DNA of 64,000 nucleotides from Plantibacter elymi (nom. nud.) (GCF_900177795.1 NZ_FXWJ01000004.1:372001-436000), one strand, 5' to 3'. Positions 18,132-26,883 are shown, counted from the first letter of the stretch. Numbers and translations: made by a program. The notes: generated by a model from the sequence alone, not told the origin.

Positions 18132-18174
18132 CGCATTCGCGTTGATACGACGTAACCGTAACCGCATTCGCGTT
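18132..18174 (-). promoter_or_regulatory. paired 12-bp direct repeats upstream of mod operon
   Basis: CGCATTCGCGTT (plus-strand reading) occurs at 18132-18143 and again at 18163-18174, 31 bases apart, or close to three helical turns. A CGTAAC doublet lies between them. The first copy sits where the -35/spacer of the operon promoter should be, so these are candidate operators for the HTH-TOBE regulator. Confidence 0.6.
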
Positions 18175-18239
18175 CCGGGCTGTCGGCAGTCGACCGGTGC
18201 TTCGACCCTCCGCGACGCCCACCGCTCCGAAGCATCCGT

Positions 18240-18908
18240 ATGAGATCACGACTGCTCGCCGCCGTCACCCTGCTCGCCCTCGCCACCGGCCTCACCGCCT
18301 GCGCGTCCCCCGACGTGGGAACCGGCGGCGCCACGGGCGACGGACCGCTCGTCGCGTTCTACGGCGACTCGTACACCCTCGGCACCGGAGCGAGCGACCC
18401 GGCCAACCGCTGGTCCACCGTGGTCAGCGAGGAACGCGGCTGGCGGGAGTTCAACCCCAGCGTCAACGGCCTCGGGTTCGTGAACCACCGCGACCGCTTC
18501 GGCGACGGCAGCGGCGACCTGCCCTCCCTCATCATCGCCGAGCAGCCCGACATCGTCTTCGTCACGATGGGGCTCAACGACGCATTCAGCTTCGACGATG
18601 CCGCCGACCGGATCCACGAGCAGATCACGACGGACCTGCAGCGCCTCCGCGACGCCCTCCCGGAGGCCCGCTTCATCGTCGTCGAACCGTTCTGGTACAC
18701 CGACGAGCGACCGCAGTCGATCGAGACGATCATCGGCTGGGTGGCCGACGCCGCGCAGGAGATCGACGCCGACACCATCCCCGGGGCGTCGCACTGGATC
18801 GAGGGGCACCCGGAGTGGATGGCCGCGGACGGCCTCCACCCGAACGACGAGGGGTACGCGGAGATGGCTCGCCGGATGGATGCCGAACTCGAGCGACTCG
18901 GACTCTGA
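18240..18908 (+). CDS. SGNH/GDSL hydrolase lipoprotein
   Basis: A 222-residue exported esterase-type enzyme. The lipoprotein signal ends at Cys 21 (LTAC). Block I is AFYGDSYTLGTG, with the nucleophile Ser 44. Block III is VTMGLNDAF, with its Asn. The C-terminal block DGLHPNDEG supplies Asp 197 and His 200. The block II Gly is in VNGLGF. It may deacylate surface glycans or lipids; the substrate is unknown. Confidence 0.9.
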   Translation: MRSRLLAAVTLLALATGLTACASPDVGTGGATGDGPLVAFYGDSYTLGTGASDPANRWSTVVSEERGWREFNPSVNGLGFVNHRDRFGDGSGDLPSLIIAEQPDIVFVTMGLNDAFSFDDAADRIHEQITTDLQRLRDALPEARFIVVEPFWYTDERPQSIETIIGWVADAAQEIDADTIPGASHWIEGHPEWMAADGLHPNDEGYAEMARRMDAELERLGL

Positions 18909-18929
18909 CCCCTCGACGTCCGTCGCTGC

Positions 18930-20231
18930 TCAGCCCAGGCGGATGCCCCGGTCAGCCATGAACGGGACGGCATCGACGCGCGAGCCGCCGATCCTGACCT
19001 CGAAGTGCACGTGGCATCCGGTCGAGGCACCCGTCGTCCCGACGAGCGAGATGTTCTGACCGGCGGACACCCACTGCCCCTCGCCGACGAGGATGCTGCT
19101 GTTGTGCGCGTACCCGGTCATGACGCCGCCACCGTGGTCGACGAGGACCCAGTTGCCGTAGGTACCGAGCCAGCCGGCGTAGACCACGGTGCCGGCGTTC
19201 GCGGCGTAGACCGCTCGCCCGCAACCCGCTCCGATGTCGGTGCCCGAGTGGAACGGGTTGACGCCGGGCACGGGGCGACCGGGTCGCGGTCCGTAGTTGT
19301 CGGTGATCCGGCCGGAGATCGGCAGGGCCCACCCCTGGCTCCCGACGGCACCCGAGGCACCGCCGCCTCCGCCGCCGCCTCCGCTGCCTCCGCCACCGCC
19401 GGCGTTCGCAGCGGCCTCGGCAGCCGCCCGTGCGGCCTCAGCGGCAGCCGCCGCGGCTGCAGCAGCGGCGGCCGCAGCCGCCTTCACTTCCTCGCCCTTG
19501 CGGTAGTCGGCCTCGGTGGCTGCGCGGTTCTCCTTGAGGACCACGAGCTGGGCCTCGAGCGTCGCGAGGTACTCCTGCTGCTCGGACACGGCGGTCTCGG
19601 CGTCGGCGCGGGCCGCGACGGCATCCCCGAGCGCCGTCTCGGCCGCGGCGGCGAGCTCGCCGAGGGCGGCCTCGGCGATGGTCGCCTGCTCGGTGAGCAG
19701 CGACGCCGTGTTCGCATCGGTCCTCGCCCGGTCGTAGGTGCCGTCCGTGGACTCGCTGAGCTTCGTGATCGTGCTCAAGCGCCCGAGGAGCGACTCCGGC
19801 TCCTGGCCGTCGAGGAATGCGGCGGTGCTGAGGTCGACGTTCCCCGACCGCAACCACGCGGCGACGAGCGCGCCGGCCTGGCGTTTGGAGGCCTCTGCCG
19901 CGGTCGTCGCGGCCACGGCCTGCTCGCGGAGCGAGACGGCACGGTAGCTCGCCTCGTCGACGGCCAGCTGAGCGGCCTCGTACTCGTCGGCACGGAGGAC
20001 GGCCTCAGCTTCGGCGAGCGCCGCAGCGGTCTTCAGCTGCTGGACGAGCCCCTCGATCTGACCGATGGTCGACTGCTTCGAGGACTCGCTCGAGCGGGCC
20101 GCCTCGACGTCCTCCCAGCTGGGGTACTCCGCGGCGGCGGCCGGCTGCGCGAGACCCATCGAGAGGACGATGACTCCGGCGAGCGCCGCGGCGATGGAGG
20201 CGCGACGGCGCGCGGGACGGAGGCGTGGCAT
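18930..20231 (-). CDS. secreted coiled-coil M23 family metallopeptidase, second copy
   Basis: A 433-residue paralogue of the gene at 7796-9106. From the chosen ATG at 20231, a signal peptide (about residues 15-35, ending AAA) leads to AEYPSWEDVEAARSSESS. A coiled coil of about 200 residues follows, with a poly-Ala run and a Gly-rich linker. The M23 domain carries HSGTDIGAGCGRAVYAA and HVHFEVRIGG, so the zinc ligands are intact. The mature N-terminus shares YPSWxDVxAA with the other two hydrolases. It begins 19 bases after the coaBC stop and may be read through from coaBC. A longer frame to 20366 lies inside coaBC and is rejected. Confidence 0.92.
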   Translation of the reverse strand: MPRLRPARRRASIAAALAGVIVLSMGLAQPAAAAEYPSWEDVEAARSSESSKQSTIGQIEGLVQQLKTAAALAEAEAVLRADEYEAAQLAVDEASYRAVSLREQAVAATTAAEASKRQAGALVAAWLRSGNVDLSTAAFLDGQEPESLLGRLSTITKLSESTDGTYDRARTDANTASLLTEQATIAEAALGELAAAAETALGDAVAARADAETAVSEQQEYLATLEAQLVVLKENRAATEADYRKGEEVKAAAAAAAAAAAAAAEAARAAAEAAANAGGGGGSGGGGGGGGASGAVGSQGWALPISGRITDNYGPRPGRPVPGVNPFHSGTDIGAGCGRAVYAANAGTVVYAGWLGTYGNWVLVDHGGGVMTGYAHNSSILVGEGQWVSAGQNISLVGTTGASTGCHVHFEVRIGGSRVDAVPFMADRGIRLG

Positions 20232-20250
20232 GCTGCCATCGTGGCAGTGG

Positions 20251-21564
20251 TCAGCCCCGTTCGGGGGGAGGCTCGCCCGCCTGGGAACGAACCGGCTCGG
20301 CCCGGTGCGCGAGCACGAGGTCGAGCAGGCGGTCGGCGATGCTGCGCTTCGAGCCGGTCGCCTCACCGACCACCTCGCCGGCGCCGTCGATCACGACGAC
20401 CTCGTTGTCGGGCGTGCCGAAGCCGTCCGTCCAGCCCACGCGATTGAGCACGAGGAGGTCGGCGCCCTTGCGTGCCACCTTGGCCCGGCCGAGGGCCAGC
20501 AACTCCTCGCGGTCGGCGGCGGTCTCCGCGGCGAAGCCGACGACCAGTCGTCCGGGCATCCGGGCCGCGGCGAGTCCGGCGAGCACGTCGGGGTTGCGCA
20601 CGAGTCGCAGGGTGAGCTCGTCGCCGGTGTCGTCCTTCTTGATCTTGTGTTCGGCGATCTCGGCGGCGCGGTAGTCGGCCACGGCTGCCGCCATGACCAC
20701 CAGCGTCGCGTCGGCCGCCACGTCTTTCATGGCGACTGCGAGTTCCGCTGCTGTGCCGACCGGGACGACCCGCAGACCGTCGACCGCAGCCGCTTCGGCC
20801 GCGACGTCGGCGTCCAGGTGCGCCGCGACGAGCACCACCTCGGCCCCGCGCTCGGCGGCGGCCTGCGCGATGGCCAGCCCCTGCCGGCCGCTCGACCGAT
20901 TCCCGAGGAATCGCACCGGGTCGAGCGGTTCACGTGTGCCGCCGGCCGAGACGACGACGCGCTCGGCCCGCAGATCATCCGGGTCCGCGTCCGTTCCACC
21001 GACGCGTCCGGCGAGCAGTGCCAAGCCCGCGGCCACGATGTCGTCAGGTTCGCTCATGCGTCCCGGCCCCGTGTCGCCGCCCGTCAGCGCGCCGTGCGCC
21101 GGCCCGATGACGGCCACCCCGCGCGATCGCAGGAGGGCGACGTTCGCCGTCGTCGCCGGGTGCTGCCACATCTCGGTGTGCATCGCCGGTGCCAGCAGGA
21201 CCGGTGCCCGGCTGGCGAGGATGGTGGTGCCGAGGAGGTCGTCGGAGAGTCCCGCAGCGAGTTTCGCGAGGGTGTTGGCCGTCGTCGGCGCCACGACGAT
21301 GAGCTCGGCGCGCTGCCCGAGGGCGACATGCCGGACTTCGGCGACGCCGTCGTAGAGGGAGGTCGTGACGGGGTTCCGGCTGATCGCCTCGAGCGTCGGC
21401 AGGCCGACGAACCGGAGGGCGCTCTCGGTCGGCACCACGTGGACGTCGAAGCCGGCGAGCACGAACCCGCGGACGACGCCGACCGCCTTGTACGCGGCGA
21501 TCCCGCCCGTGATCCCGACGACGACCGTGCGCCCCGCCTCCCGCGATGCGTCCTGCACGCCCAT
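20251..21564 (-). CDS. coaBC: bifunctional phosphopantothenoylcysteine decarboxylase / phosphopantothenate-cysteine ligase
   Basis: This 437-residue protein carries two successive steps of coenzyme A synthesis. The flavin-dependent CoaC half (residues 10-190) has VVVGITGGIAAYKA, VVAPTTANTLAKLAAG (the PASANT-type motif) and LAPAMHTEMW, where the Asn of the textbook PxMN motif is His. The CoaB half (about 200-410) has VVVSAGGTREPLDPVRFLGN, AAAVADYR, HKIKKDD and LLVLNRVGWTDGFGT. A His at that point is, as I recall, usual in actinobacterial CoaBC, so I do not read it as loss of function. Confidence 0.94.
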   Translation of the reverse strand: MGVQDASREAGRTVVVGITGGIAAYKAVGVVRGFVLAGFDVHVVPTESALRFVGLPTLEAISRNPVTTSLYDGVAEVRHVALGQRAELIVVAPTTANTLAKLAAGLSDDLLGTTILASRAPVLLAPAMHTEMWQHPATTANVALLRSRGVAVIGPAHGALTGGDTGPGRMSEPDDIVAAGLALLAGRVGGTDADPDDLRAERVVVSAGGTREPLDPVRFLGNRSSGRQGLAIAQAAAERGAEVVLVAAHLDADVAAEAAAVDGLRVVPVGTAAELAVAMKDVAADATLVVMAAAVADYRAAEIAEHKIKKDDTGDELTLRLVRNPDVLAGLAAARMPGRLVVGFAAETAADREELLALGRAKVARKGADLLVLNRVGWTDGFGTPDNEVVVIDGAGEVVGEATGSKRSIADRLLDLVLAHRAEPVRSQAGEPPPERG

Positions 21565-21644
21565 GCCGCCTCCTCGCTTCCGGCGCTCCCGCGCCGGGTC
21601 CTCGTCTAGTCTGTCCTAGTCCGGCCGGCCGAGGAGGAACCAGC

Positions 21645-22394
21645 GTGTGCACCGTCATCATCGACTTCGAGCCGGGGCGCGCTTGGCCGATCGCCGTCCT
21701 CGGGCTGCGAGACGAGCAGCCGGGGCGGGCCTGGGACCCACCCGGCGCGTGGTGGCCCGGACTCGGTGCCAGCGTCCGCGGCATCCACGACCGCGAAGCG
21801 GGCGGCGCGTGGCTGGCGACGAACAACGACGCCGCAGGCGGCCCCCGGGCGGCGGTGGTCCTCAACCGACGCGAGGACCTCGACATGCCCACCGCCGGAT
21901 GGACCTCGCGAGGCGTCCTCCCCCTGCAGGCCGTCACGACCGGCCTCGATGCGGACGATGCCCGCAGCGCCCGGTCCTGGAACCTCGTGGAGTTGCGTCC
22001 TGACCGCGTCGCCGTGACGAGCTGGGACGGCACCTCGCTCCGGTCGATCGACGTCGCACCCGGTCTCCACCTCGTGACGCACGAGGGTCCCGACCACCTC
22101 GACGTCCCACGGGTCCACCGGTGGCGGCCGGCCTTCCTCGACGTCCCGTCGCCCATCGGGCCGCTGGACGGCGCGACGGCCGCGTCCTGGGAGCCGTGGT
22201 TGCGCACGTTGCGCTCCACGACGCGCGTCCCCGCCGACGCCGACGAGGCGATCGTCCGCGTCGACGACCACGACGGCCTGCGCCTCGCCTCGCTCTCGGT
22301 GACCGCGCTCTCGCTCGGCCCCGACGGCGCGGTGCTCCGGAACGCCCGTCTCGCCGAGCCTGGCCATCTGCCGGAGGAGCTCGTCTGGGAGTGA
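21645..22394 (+). CDS. NRDE/TANGO2 family protein
   Basis: A GTG start at 21645, 9 bases after GAGGAGG, gives 249 residues beginning V-C-T-V-I-I. The Cys directly after the start is the hallmark of N-terminal-nucleophile fold proteins of the NRDE (TANGO2) family. GLRDEQPGRAWDPPGAWWP and GGAWLATNNDAAGGPRAAVVLNRREDL match its pattern, with a degenerate NRDE-like motif. Eukaryotic TANGO2 is linked to heme or lipid handling. The bacterial role is unknown. The longer frame from 21546 is rejected because it would bury the Cys. Confidence 0.8.
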   Translation: MCTVIIDFEPGRAWPIAVLGLRDEQPGRAWDPPGAWWPGLGASVRGIHDREAGGAWLATNNDAAGGPRAAVVLNRREDLDMPTAGWTSRGVLPLQAVTTGLDADDARSARSWNLVELRPDRVAVTSWDGTSLRSIDVAPGLHLVTHEGPDHLDVPRVHRWRPAFLDVPSPIGPLDGATAASWEPWLRTLRSTTRVPADADEAIVRVDDHDGLRLASLSVTALSLGPDGAVLRNARLAEPGHLPEELVWE

Positions 22395-22493
22395 CCCGGA
22401 CGGCGGCGGCCGGCACCCTCCGGGAGCCACGGGACCCGGATCGGACTGCGACCCGTGTGGAGGGCGCCCTGGCGCGCTCGATACTGTTGCAGC

Positions 22494-23399
22494 ATGGCCC
22501 TGAACCCCGTGCGACTGCGACTGCTCGAGGCGTTCGACCGCCTCGGTACGATCCGCGCCGTCGGCCGTGAGCTCGACCTCAGCCCCTCGACCGTCTCGCA
22601 GCAGCTCTCCGTGCTCGAGGCCGAGACCGGCGCCGCGCTCCTGGAACGACGCGGCCGGACGCTCACCCTGACGCCGACGGGTGCGTTGCTCGTCGAGCGC
22701 GCTCGGGCCCTGCTCGCGCAGATGGACGCCATCGAGGTCGAACTGGCCGAGGTCGAGTCCGAGCCGTCCGGTCGGTTCCGCATCGCCGGGTTCGCGAGCG
22801 TCATCGCCCCCATCCTCATCCCCGCCGCGCGCTCCCTTGCACGGCAGTACCCGCGCCTCGAGGTCGAACTCATCGAGGTCGAACCGCACGAAAGCACCAC
22901 CGCCGTCCAACGGGGCACCTGCGACGTCGTGATCACCGTCGATCAGGAGGACGGGTTCCTCCTCGACCCCTCGGTGCACAGCGTGCCGCTCACCACCGAC
23001 CCGCTCCTGCTCATCGCGCCGCTCGACCACCGACTGGCCGCGCAGGAGCAGGTCACCTTCAGCGAGCTGCAGACGGAGTCGTGGGCCCTCGACGCACCAG
23101 GCACGTACCTCGGCGAACTCGTCCCGCTGATCTGTCGTCGCGCGGGGTTCGAGCCGAGGGTGGCCGGACGGTTCACGAGCTACGAGGTCGTCATCGACCA
23201 CGTGGCGGCCGGGTTGTCGATCGCCGTCCTCCCGGACATCGCGATCGGCTCGCGGACGGACGTCGTGCGGAAGCCGATCACCGGGATGAGCGAGCGGAAG
23301 ATCGTCGCGACGGCGCGGAAGGGCTCATTGCAGCGTTCGGCCGTTGCGGCAGCGCTCGCAGCGGTGCAACGGGCCACGGACGAGGCCGTCGCCCGCTGA
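22494..23399 (+). CDS. LysR family transcriptional regulator
   Basis: A 301-residue activator or repressor. The N-terminal winged HTH is LRLLEAFDRLGTIRAVGRELDLSPSTVSQQLSVLE, with TLTPTGALLVERARALL after it. The effector domain is GRFRIAGFASVIAPILIPAA through PDIAIGSRTDVV. The ATG at 22494 stands 6 bases after a TACTGT, consistent with a leaderless transcript. Its target is not evident: the downstream genes are a small membrane protein on the other strand and an MBL hydrolase. Confidence 0.9.
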   Translation: MALNPVRLRLLEAFDRLGTIRAVGRELDLSPSTVSQQLSVLEAETGAALLERRGRTLTLTPTGALLVERARALLAQMDAIEVELAEVESEPSGRFRIAGFASVIAPILIPAARSLARQYPRLEVELIEVEPHESTTAVQRGTCDVVITVDQEDGFLLDPSVHSVPLTTDPLLLIAPLDHRLAAQEQVTFSELQTESWALDAPGTYLGELVPLICRRAGFEPRVAGRFTSYEVVIDHVAAGLSIAVLPDIAIGSRTDVVRKPITGMSERKIVATARKGSLQRSAVAAALAAVQRATDEAVAR

Positions 23400-23436
23400 G
23401 CCGACGCGGACCCGGCCGAGCCTCCTGTGGGGAGGA

Positions 23437-23547
23437 TCAGCCGTGGTAGCCGGACTTGGCCATGGCGACGAGCGCCCCGACCAGGCCGATGCCGCCGAAG
23501 ACGGAGATGAGGGCGATCACGCCGATGAGGATGTCGTTCACGGTCAT
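23437..23547 (-). CDS. small single-pass membrane protein, 36 aa
   Basis: I translated this by hand: MTVNDILIGVIALISVFGG, then IGLVGALVAMAKSGYHG and stop. One hydrophobic helix spans most of the protein, ending in a short basic/aromatic tail. TACGAT lies 6 bases before the ATG, the same leaderless spacing seen at other genes here, which supports it being expressed. No family is recognised. Confidence 0.65.
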   Translation of the reverse strand: MTVNDILIGVIALISVFGGIGLVGALVAMAKSGYHG

Positions 23548-23622
23548 GCACCCATCGTACTGAACCCGGCGGGCCCCACGGCTAGGGTTGGTCCGTCCCC
23601 CGACACCACCCGGAGCAGCACC

Positions 23623-24612
23623 ATGATCACCTCATCGAGCGAGTCCCAGGCTGCCGCCTTCCGCGACGGCCGGATCCCTGCGACAGAGCACCTCGACGCC
23701 GACACGGTCGTCATCGCCGTCCCGACCGGCGACCCCGGCAACCCGTTCACCCTCTGCTCGGTCCTTTTCGGCACCGACGGTCGCGCGATCGTCGTCGACC
23801 CCGGGACCGACACCCCCGAGGGCCGCGAGCACCTGCTGCGGGAGCTCCGCGGCATCGGGGTGACGACGCTCACGGGCGTCGTCGTGACCCACCTGCACCC
23901 CGATCATCTGGGCCTCGCCGGCACCCTCCGCGACGAGCTCGCCGCACCGGTCCTCATGCACCGCCTCGAGGACGAGGCGGCCGGCTCGACGCCGCCGGGC
24001 CCGGCCGACCTCGCTGCGGCCTTGGACGAGTGGGGCGTCCCGGCGGACGACACGACCGTGCGTCCCTGGGCCACTGGTGCGACGGTACCGGCCGGGCACC
24101 TCGGCGACACCCGCGCGGACCGGACGCTCGAGGACGGCGAGCTGCTGACGCTCCCCGGTCGCTCGATCAGGGTCCTGCACACACCCGGCCACACGACGGG
24201 TCACCTCGCCCTGCGGGATGAGGACCGTGGCTACCTGTTCACCGGTGACCACGTGCTGCCGACGATCTTCTCCGGCCTCGGGCTCGGGGCGCGCACCTCA
24301 CAGAACCCGGTTTCGGCCTACCTGTCGTCGCTCGACCGCGTCCGCGGCTTCGACGGCGATCAGGTGATCCCCGGACACGGCTTCCGGTTCACGGGACTCG
24401 CGGACCGCTGCGACGAGCTGGCCGCGCACCATCTGCGGCGAGCCGACGAGGTGCGCGCTGTCCTTCTGGACGACCCAGACGCGAGCGTGTGGACCATCGC
24501 CTCCCGCATCGGCTGGTCGGCCGGATGGGACGCGCTGACCGGTCTCCTCCGCGTCTCGGCCCTCACGCAGACCGACTGGCACCGGGCGCGCCTCCAGCAG
24601 CTCGCAGGCTGA
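23623..24612 (+). CDS. MBL-fold metallo-hydrolase
   Basis: A 329-residue metallo-beta-lactamase-fold enzyme. Metal motifs in order are THLHPDHLG, HTPGHTTGHLAL, the Asp in YLFTGDHVLPTI, and the final His in VIPGHGFRF. A C-terminal helical extension (HHLRRADEVRAVLLDDP) resembles the LACTB2/GloB-like winged-helix tail. The substrate is unknown. TAGGGT, about 36 bases before the ATG, is a probable -10. Confidence 0.9.
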   Translation: MITSSSESQAAAFRDGRIPATEHLDADTVVIAVPTGDPGNPFTLCSVLFGTDGRAIVVDPGTDTPEGREHLLRELRGIGVTTLTGVVVTHLHPDHLGLAGTLRDELAAPVLMHRLEDEAAGSTPPGPADLAAALDEWGVPADDTTVRPWATGATVPAGHLGDTRADRTLEDGELLTLPGRSIRVLHTPGHTTGHLALRDEDRGYLFTGDHVLPTIFSGLGLGARTSQNPVSAYLSSLDRVRGFDGDQVIPGHGFRFTGLADRCDELAAHHLRRADEVRAVLLDDPDASVWTIASRIGWSAGWDALTGLLRVSALTQTDWHRARLQQLAG

Positions 24613-24621
24613 CCGTCCGCG

Positions 24622-25110
24622 CTACCGGCTGAGGCCGGCCCACCCGGCTCGACGACGCGCCAGCGCCCGTTCGAAGGCGTAGAGCCCACCGCCCGCCGCC
24701 ACCCCCGCGGCGAGCACCGCGAACACGACGACCCCGATCGTCGAGGCGAGTCCGATGGGTGCGGCGATGAGGCCGCCGACGATCAGGACGAGGAAAGCCG
24801 CACCGCCACCGGCGATCCAGGCCCGGTGGACCGGGCCCCGCTCGCCCCAGTGGTCGAGGATGCCGAGCGCCAGCAGCGCACCGACCGCCCCGACGGCTGC
24901 GAGCATCCCTCCGACGAGTCCACCGACGAGGACGGCGATCCCGCCGAGATCGGCCGGATGCACCGAGACGGTCCCGACCGTCCCGAAGAGCTCTGCACCG
25001 GCTGCGAGGGCCGCTCCGGCGACCGCTCCGACGCTGACGGCGAGGCCGAACAGCGGGACGACACGGAGAAGGGACCAACCCGGGTCCGCTGCTTCATCGA
25101 ATACGTCCAT
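24622..25110 (-). CDS. hypothetical membrane protein, four to five helices
   Basis: A 162-residue Ala/Gly/Val-rich protein with about four or five transmembrane segments: residues 15-40, 55-85, 98-120 and 122-145. A GERGPVHRAWIAGGGAAFL loop lies between helices. The C-terminus is short and basic. I recognise no family. It is convergent with the MBL gene 10 bases away. Confidence 0.7.
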   Translation of the reverse strand: MDVFDEAADPGWSLLRVVPLFGLAVSVGAVAGAALAAGAELFGTVGTVSVHPADLGGIAVLVGGLVGGMLAAVGAVGALLALGILDHWGERGPVHRAWIAGGGAAFLVLIVGGLIAAPIGLASTIGVVVFAVLAAGVAAGGGLYAFERALARRRAGWAGLSR

Positions 25111-25234
25111 GGCTTCGACCGCCTCCTGCGCGCCTCGTCGTCGACGGCGCTTGGCGCTCAGCGTGGCACGAGGGTGCGTGGTGCTCCAGGGCGTTGCGCG
25201 CGGAGGAGGAGCGGGTGTAGGACTGCGGCGTCCG

Positions 25235-25750
25235 CTACCAGCCGCGTGTGCCCGGGGCGCCCTTGAACGGCCCGACGATCCCCGGCGTGATCCACCCGCC
25301 GTAGAAGTCGCCCTCCTGCGCCTGCACCGGCACCCCGTTCACCTCGCAGGCGTCCATGCGCCCTGGATAGACGGCGATCATGCCGAACAGCGGCGCGTAT
25401 CCCGGGCGTGGATCGGGGTAGGTCCACGCGGCGGCACCGGCGACCGCGTCGCCCACCCGCACGTCGAGGTAGTGGGCCTCGCCCTTGAACTCGCACATGG
25501 TCGTTCCGTCGACCGGCACCAGGACCCCCGGCGAGAAGTCCGCCGCCGGGACGTAGTACACCGGCGGGTGGCTCGTCTCCAGGACCCGGACCGCGGCCGT
25601 CGACTCTGCGATGACCGTGCCGCCGAACCGGATCACGACGCGCTCGTCGCGCGGCTCGACCCGCGGCGGACGCGGGTACTCCCAGACGGACTCCTCACCG
25701 GGTCCGGGCTGGACGGGCAGGGGGCGGCGGAATCGCGAGGAGTCGGGCAT
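25235..25750 (-). CDS. DUF427 domain protein
   Basis: A 171-residue soluble protein with the DUF427 beta-tent pattern: VVIRFGGTVIAESTAAVRVLETSHPPVYYVP, MCEFKGEAHYLDV, AAWTYPDPRPGYAPLFGMIAVYPGRMDACEV. These are followed by a C-terminal GDFYGGWITPGIVGPFKGAPG that is common in the longer actinobacterial members. The function is unknown. GGGGAG precedes the start. Confidence 0.88.
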   Translation of the reverse strand: MPDSSRFRRPLPVQPGPGEESVWEYPRPPRVEPRDERVVIRFGGTVIAESTAAVRVLETSHPPVYYVPAADFSPGVLVPVDGTTMCEFKGEAHYLDVRVGDAVAGAAAWTYPDPRPGYAPLFGMIAVYPGRMDACEVNGVPVQAQEGDFYGGWITPGIVGPFKGAPGTRGW

Positions 25751-25790
25751 CTCCCCATGCTGCCCGGTCCACCTGAGCGACGACCGCGAA

Positions 25791-26219
25791 TCAGGCGCGC
25801 CGACCCTCGGGCCGGAGCGCCTGCCAGAGCAACCACGTACCGGCCGCGGCGTACCCGATCAGCAGCAGCACGACGGCCGTCGAACCGAGGTCGTAGACGA
25901 CGGGGATCACCGGGGAGCCACCGACGCCGGCGTCCGTCGACTTCCAGTTCGCAGTCAGGAGGGCCAGGACGAGCAGCACCGCGGCGCTCGCGAGGATCGG
26001 TCCGCCGGTGGCCCAGACCTTCTGCTTGGTGGTCCACGCGCGCGATCGCCACAGCATGACCATGCCGGCCACCCAGCCGACGAACGGCACGACGAGCCCT
26101 CCGAGCATCACGAAGAGGGCCGCCGTAATCGCGAACCCGCGGCGTTCGAGGACTTGCTCCGCGAACGGCCGGCCGTCCTCGGGTGGGCGGGCACCCTCCT
26201 CGTCATCAGGTCCGATCAC
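25791..26219 (-). CDS. hypothetical membrane protein
   Basis: A 142-residue protein with about four transmembrane helices (residues 28-58, 68-90, 105-125) and an acidic N-terminus. FAITAALFVMLGGLVVPFVGWVAGM and WRSRAWTTKQKVWATGGPIL are the visible landmarks. It overlaps the HTH-cupin regulator stop by 4 bases, so it is the second gene of that transcript. No family is assigned. Confidence 0.7.
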   Translation of the reverse strand: MIGPDDEEGARPPEDGRPFAEQVLERRGFAITAALFVMLGGLVVPFVGWVAGMVMLWRSRAWTTKQKVWATGGPILASAAVLLVLALLTANWKSTDAGVGGSPVIPVVYDLGSTAVVLLLIGYAAAGTWLLWQALRPEGRRA

Positions 26220-26827
26220 GCGCTCCTCCTCGTCGACGTCGCGCGGACGTGCATCCGTTCACCCTGCTTGCCGAACAGGCTGAGGAACTCCACCCCTGCG
26301 GCCTCGGCCCGGCCGAACCAGTGCGGGACGCGGGTGTCGAACTCGGCGACCTCACCCGCGGTGAGCACGATGTCCTGGTCGCCGAGGAGGAGCCGCAACC
26401 GGCCGTTGAGGACATAGAGCCACTCGTAGCCCTCGTGGACCTTCTGCGTCTCAGGCGTCTGCGGGCCGTCGCCGCCGTGGATGATGCTCTTGAACGCGTG
26501 GAGGCCGCCCGATCGGCGCGTCAGCGGCACGATCGTCTGGCCGTGCCGCTGGACGGGCTTCAGATGGACGCGGGGATCCCCCATCTGCGGAGCACCGACG
26601 AGGTCGTCCAGGGGCACCTGGTGCGCCTTGGCGAGTGGCAGGAGCAGCTCGAGGTTCGGTCGGCGCTGGCCGGACTCGAGCCGGGAGAGGGTGGAGACCG
26701 AGATGCCCGTCTCAGCCGACAGGGCGGCGAGGGTGGTGCCGCGATGCTGCCGGATGGCTCGCAGCCTCGGCCCGACGGCATCCAGGACGCCATCGATGGA
26801 CCGTTGCTCGTCGTGTGCATGCGCCAT
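26216..26827 (-). CDS. XRE-type HTH regulator with cupin domain
   Basis: A 203-residue regulator. Residues 20-75 are a Cro/CI-type HTH (LRAIRQHRGTTLAALSAETGISVSTLSRLESGQRRPNLELL). Residues 115-190 are a cupin (HEGYEWLYVLNGRLRLLLGDQDIVL, then GEVAEFDTRVPHWFG), expected to sense a small ligand. It is divergent from the thioredoxin-reductase-like gene, with two operator-like repeats between them. It is therefore the likely local repressor. The start is at 26827; a longer frame to 27127 overlaps the oxidoreductase and is rejected. Confidence 0.9.
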   Translation of the reverse strand: MAHAHDEQRSIDGVLDAVGPRLRAIRQHRGTTLAALSAETGISVSTLSRLESGQRRPNLELLLPLAKAHQVPLDDLVGAPQMGDPRVHLKPVQRHGQTIVPLTRRSGGLHAFKSIIHGGDGPQTPETQKVHEGYEWLYVLNGRLRLLLGDQDIVLTAGEVAEFDTRVPHWFGRAEAAGVEFLSLFGKQGERMHVRATSTRRSA

Positions 26828-26848
26828 GGGTCGATTCTCGCTCCCACG

Positions 26849-26883
26849 TTGCCGCTTCGGCAAGTCTTCTTGCCACTTCGGCA
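26849..26883. promoter_or_regulatory. two TTGCC(G/A)CTTCGGCA operator-like sites
   Basis: TTGCCGCTTCGGCA (26849-26862; extended by one base it is a perfect palindrome, TTGCCG-CTT-CGGCAA) and TTGCCACTTCGGCA (26870-26883) repeat with a 21-base period, two helical turns. They lie in the divergent promoter region of the HTH-cupin regulator and the oxidoreductase. Confidence 0.6.
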
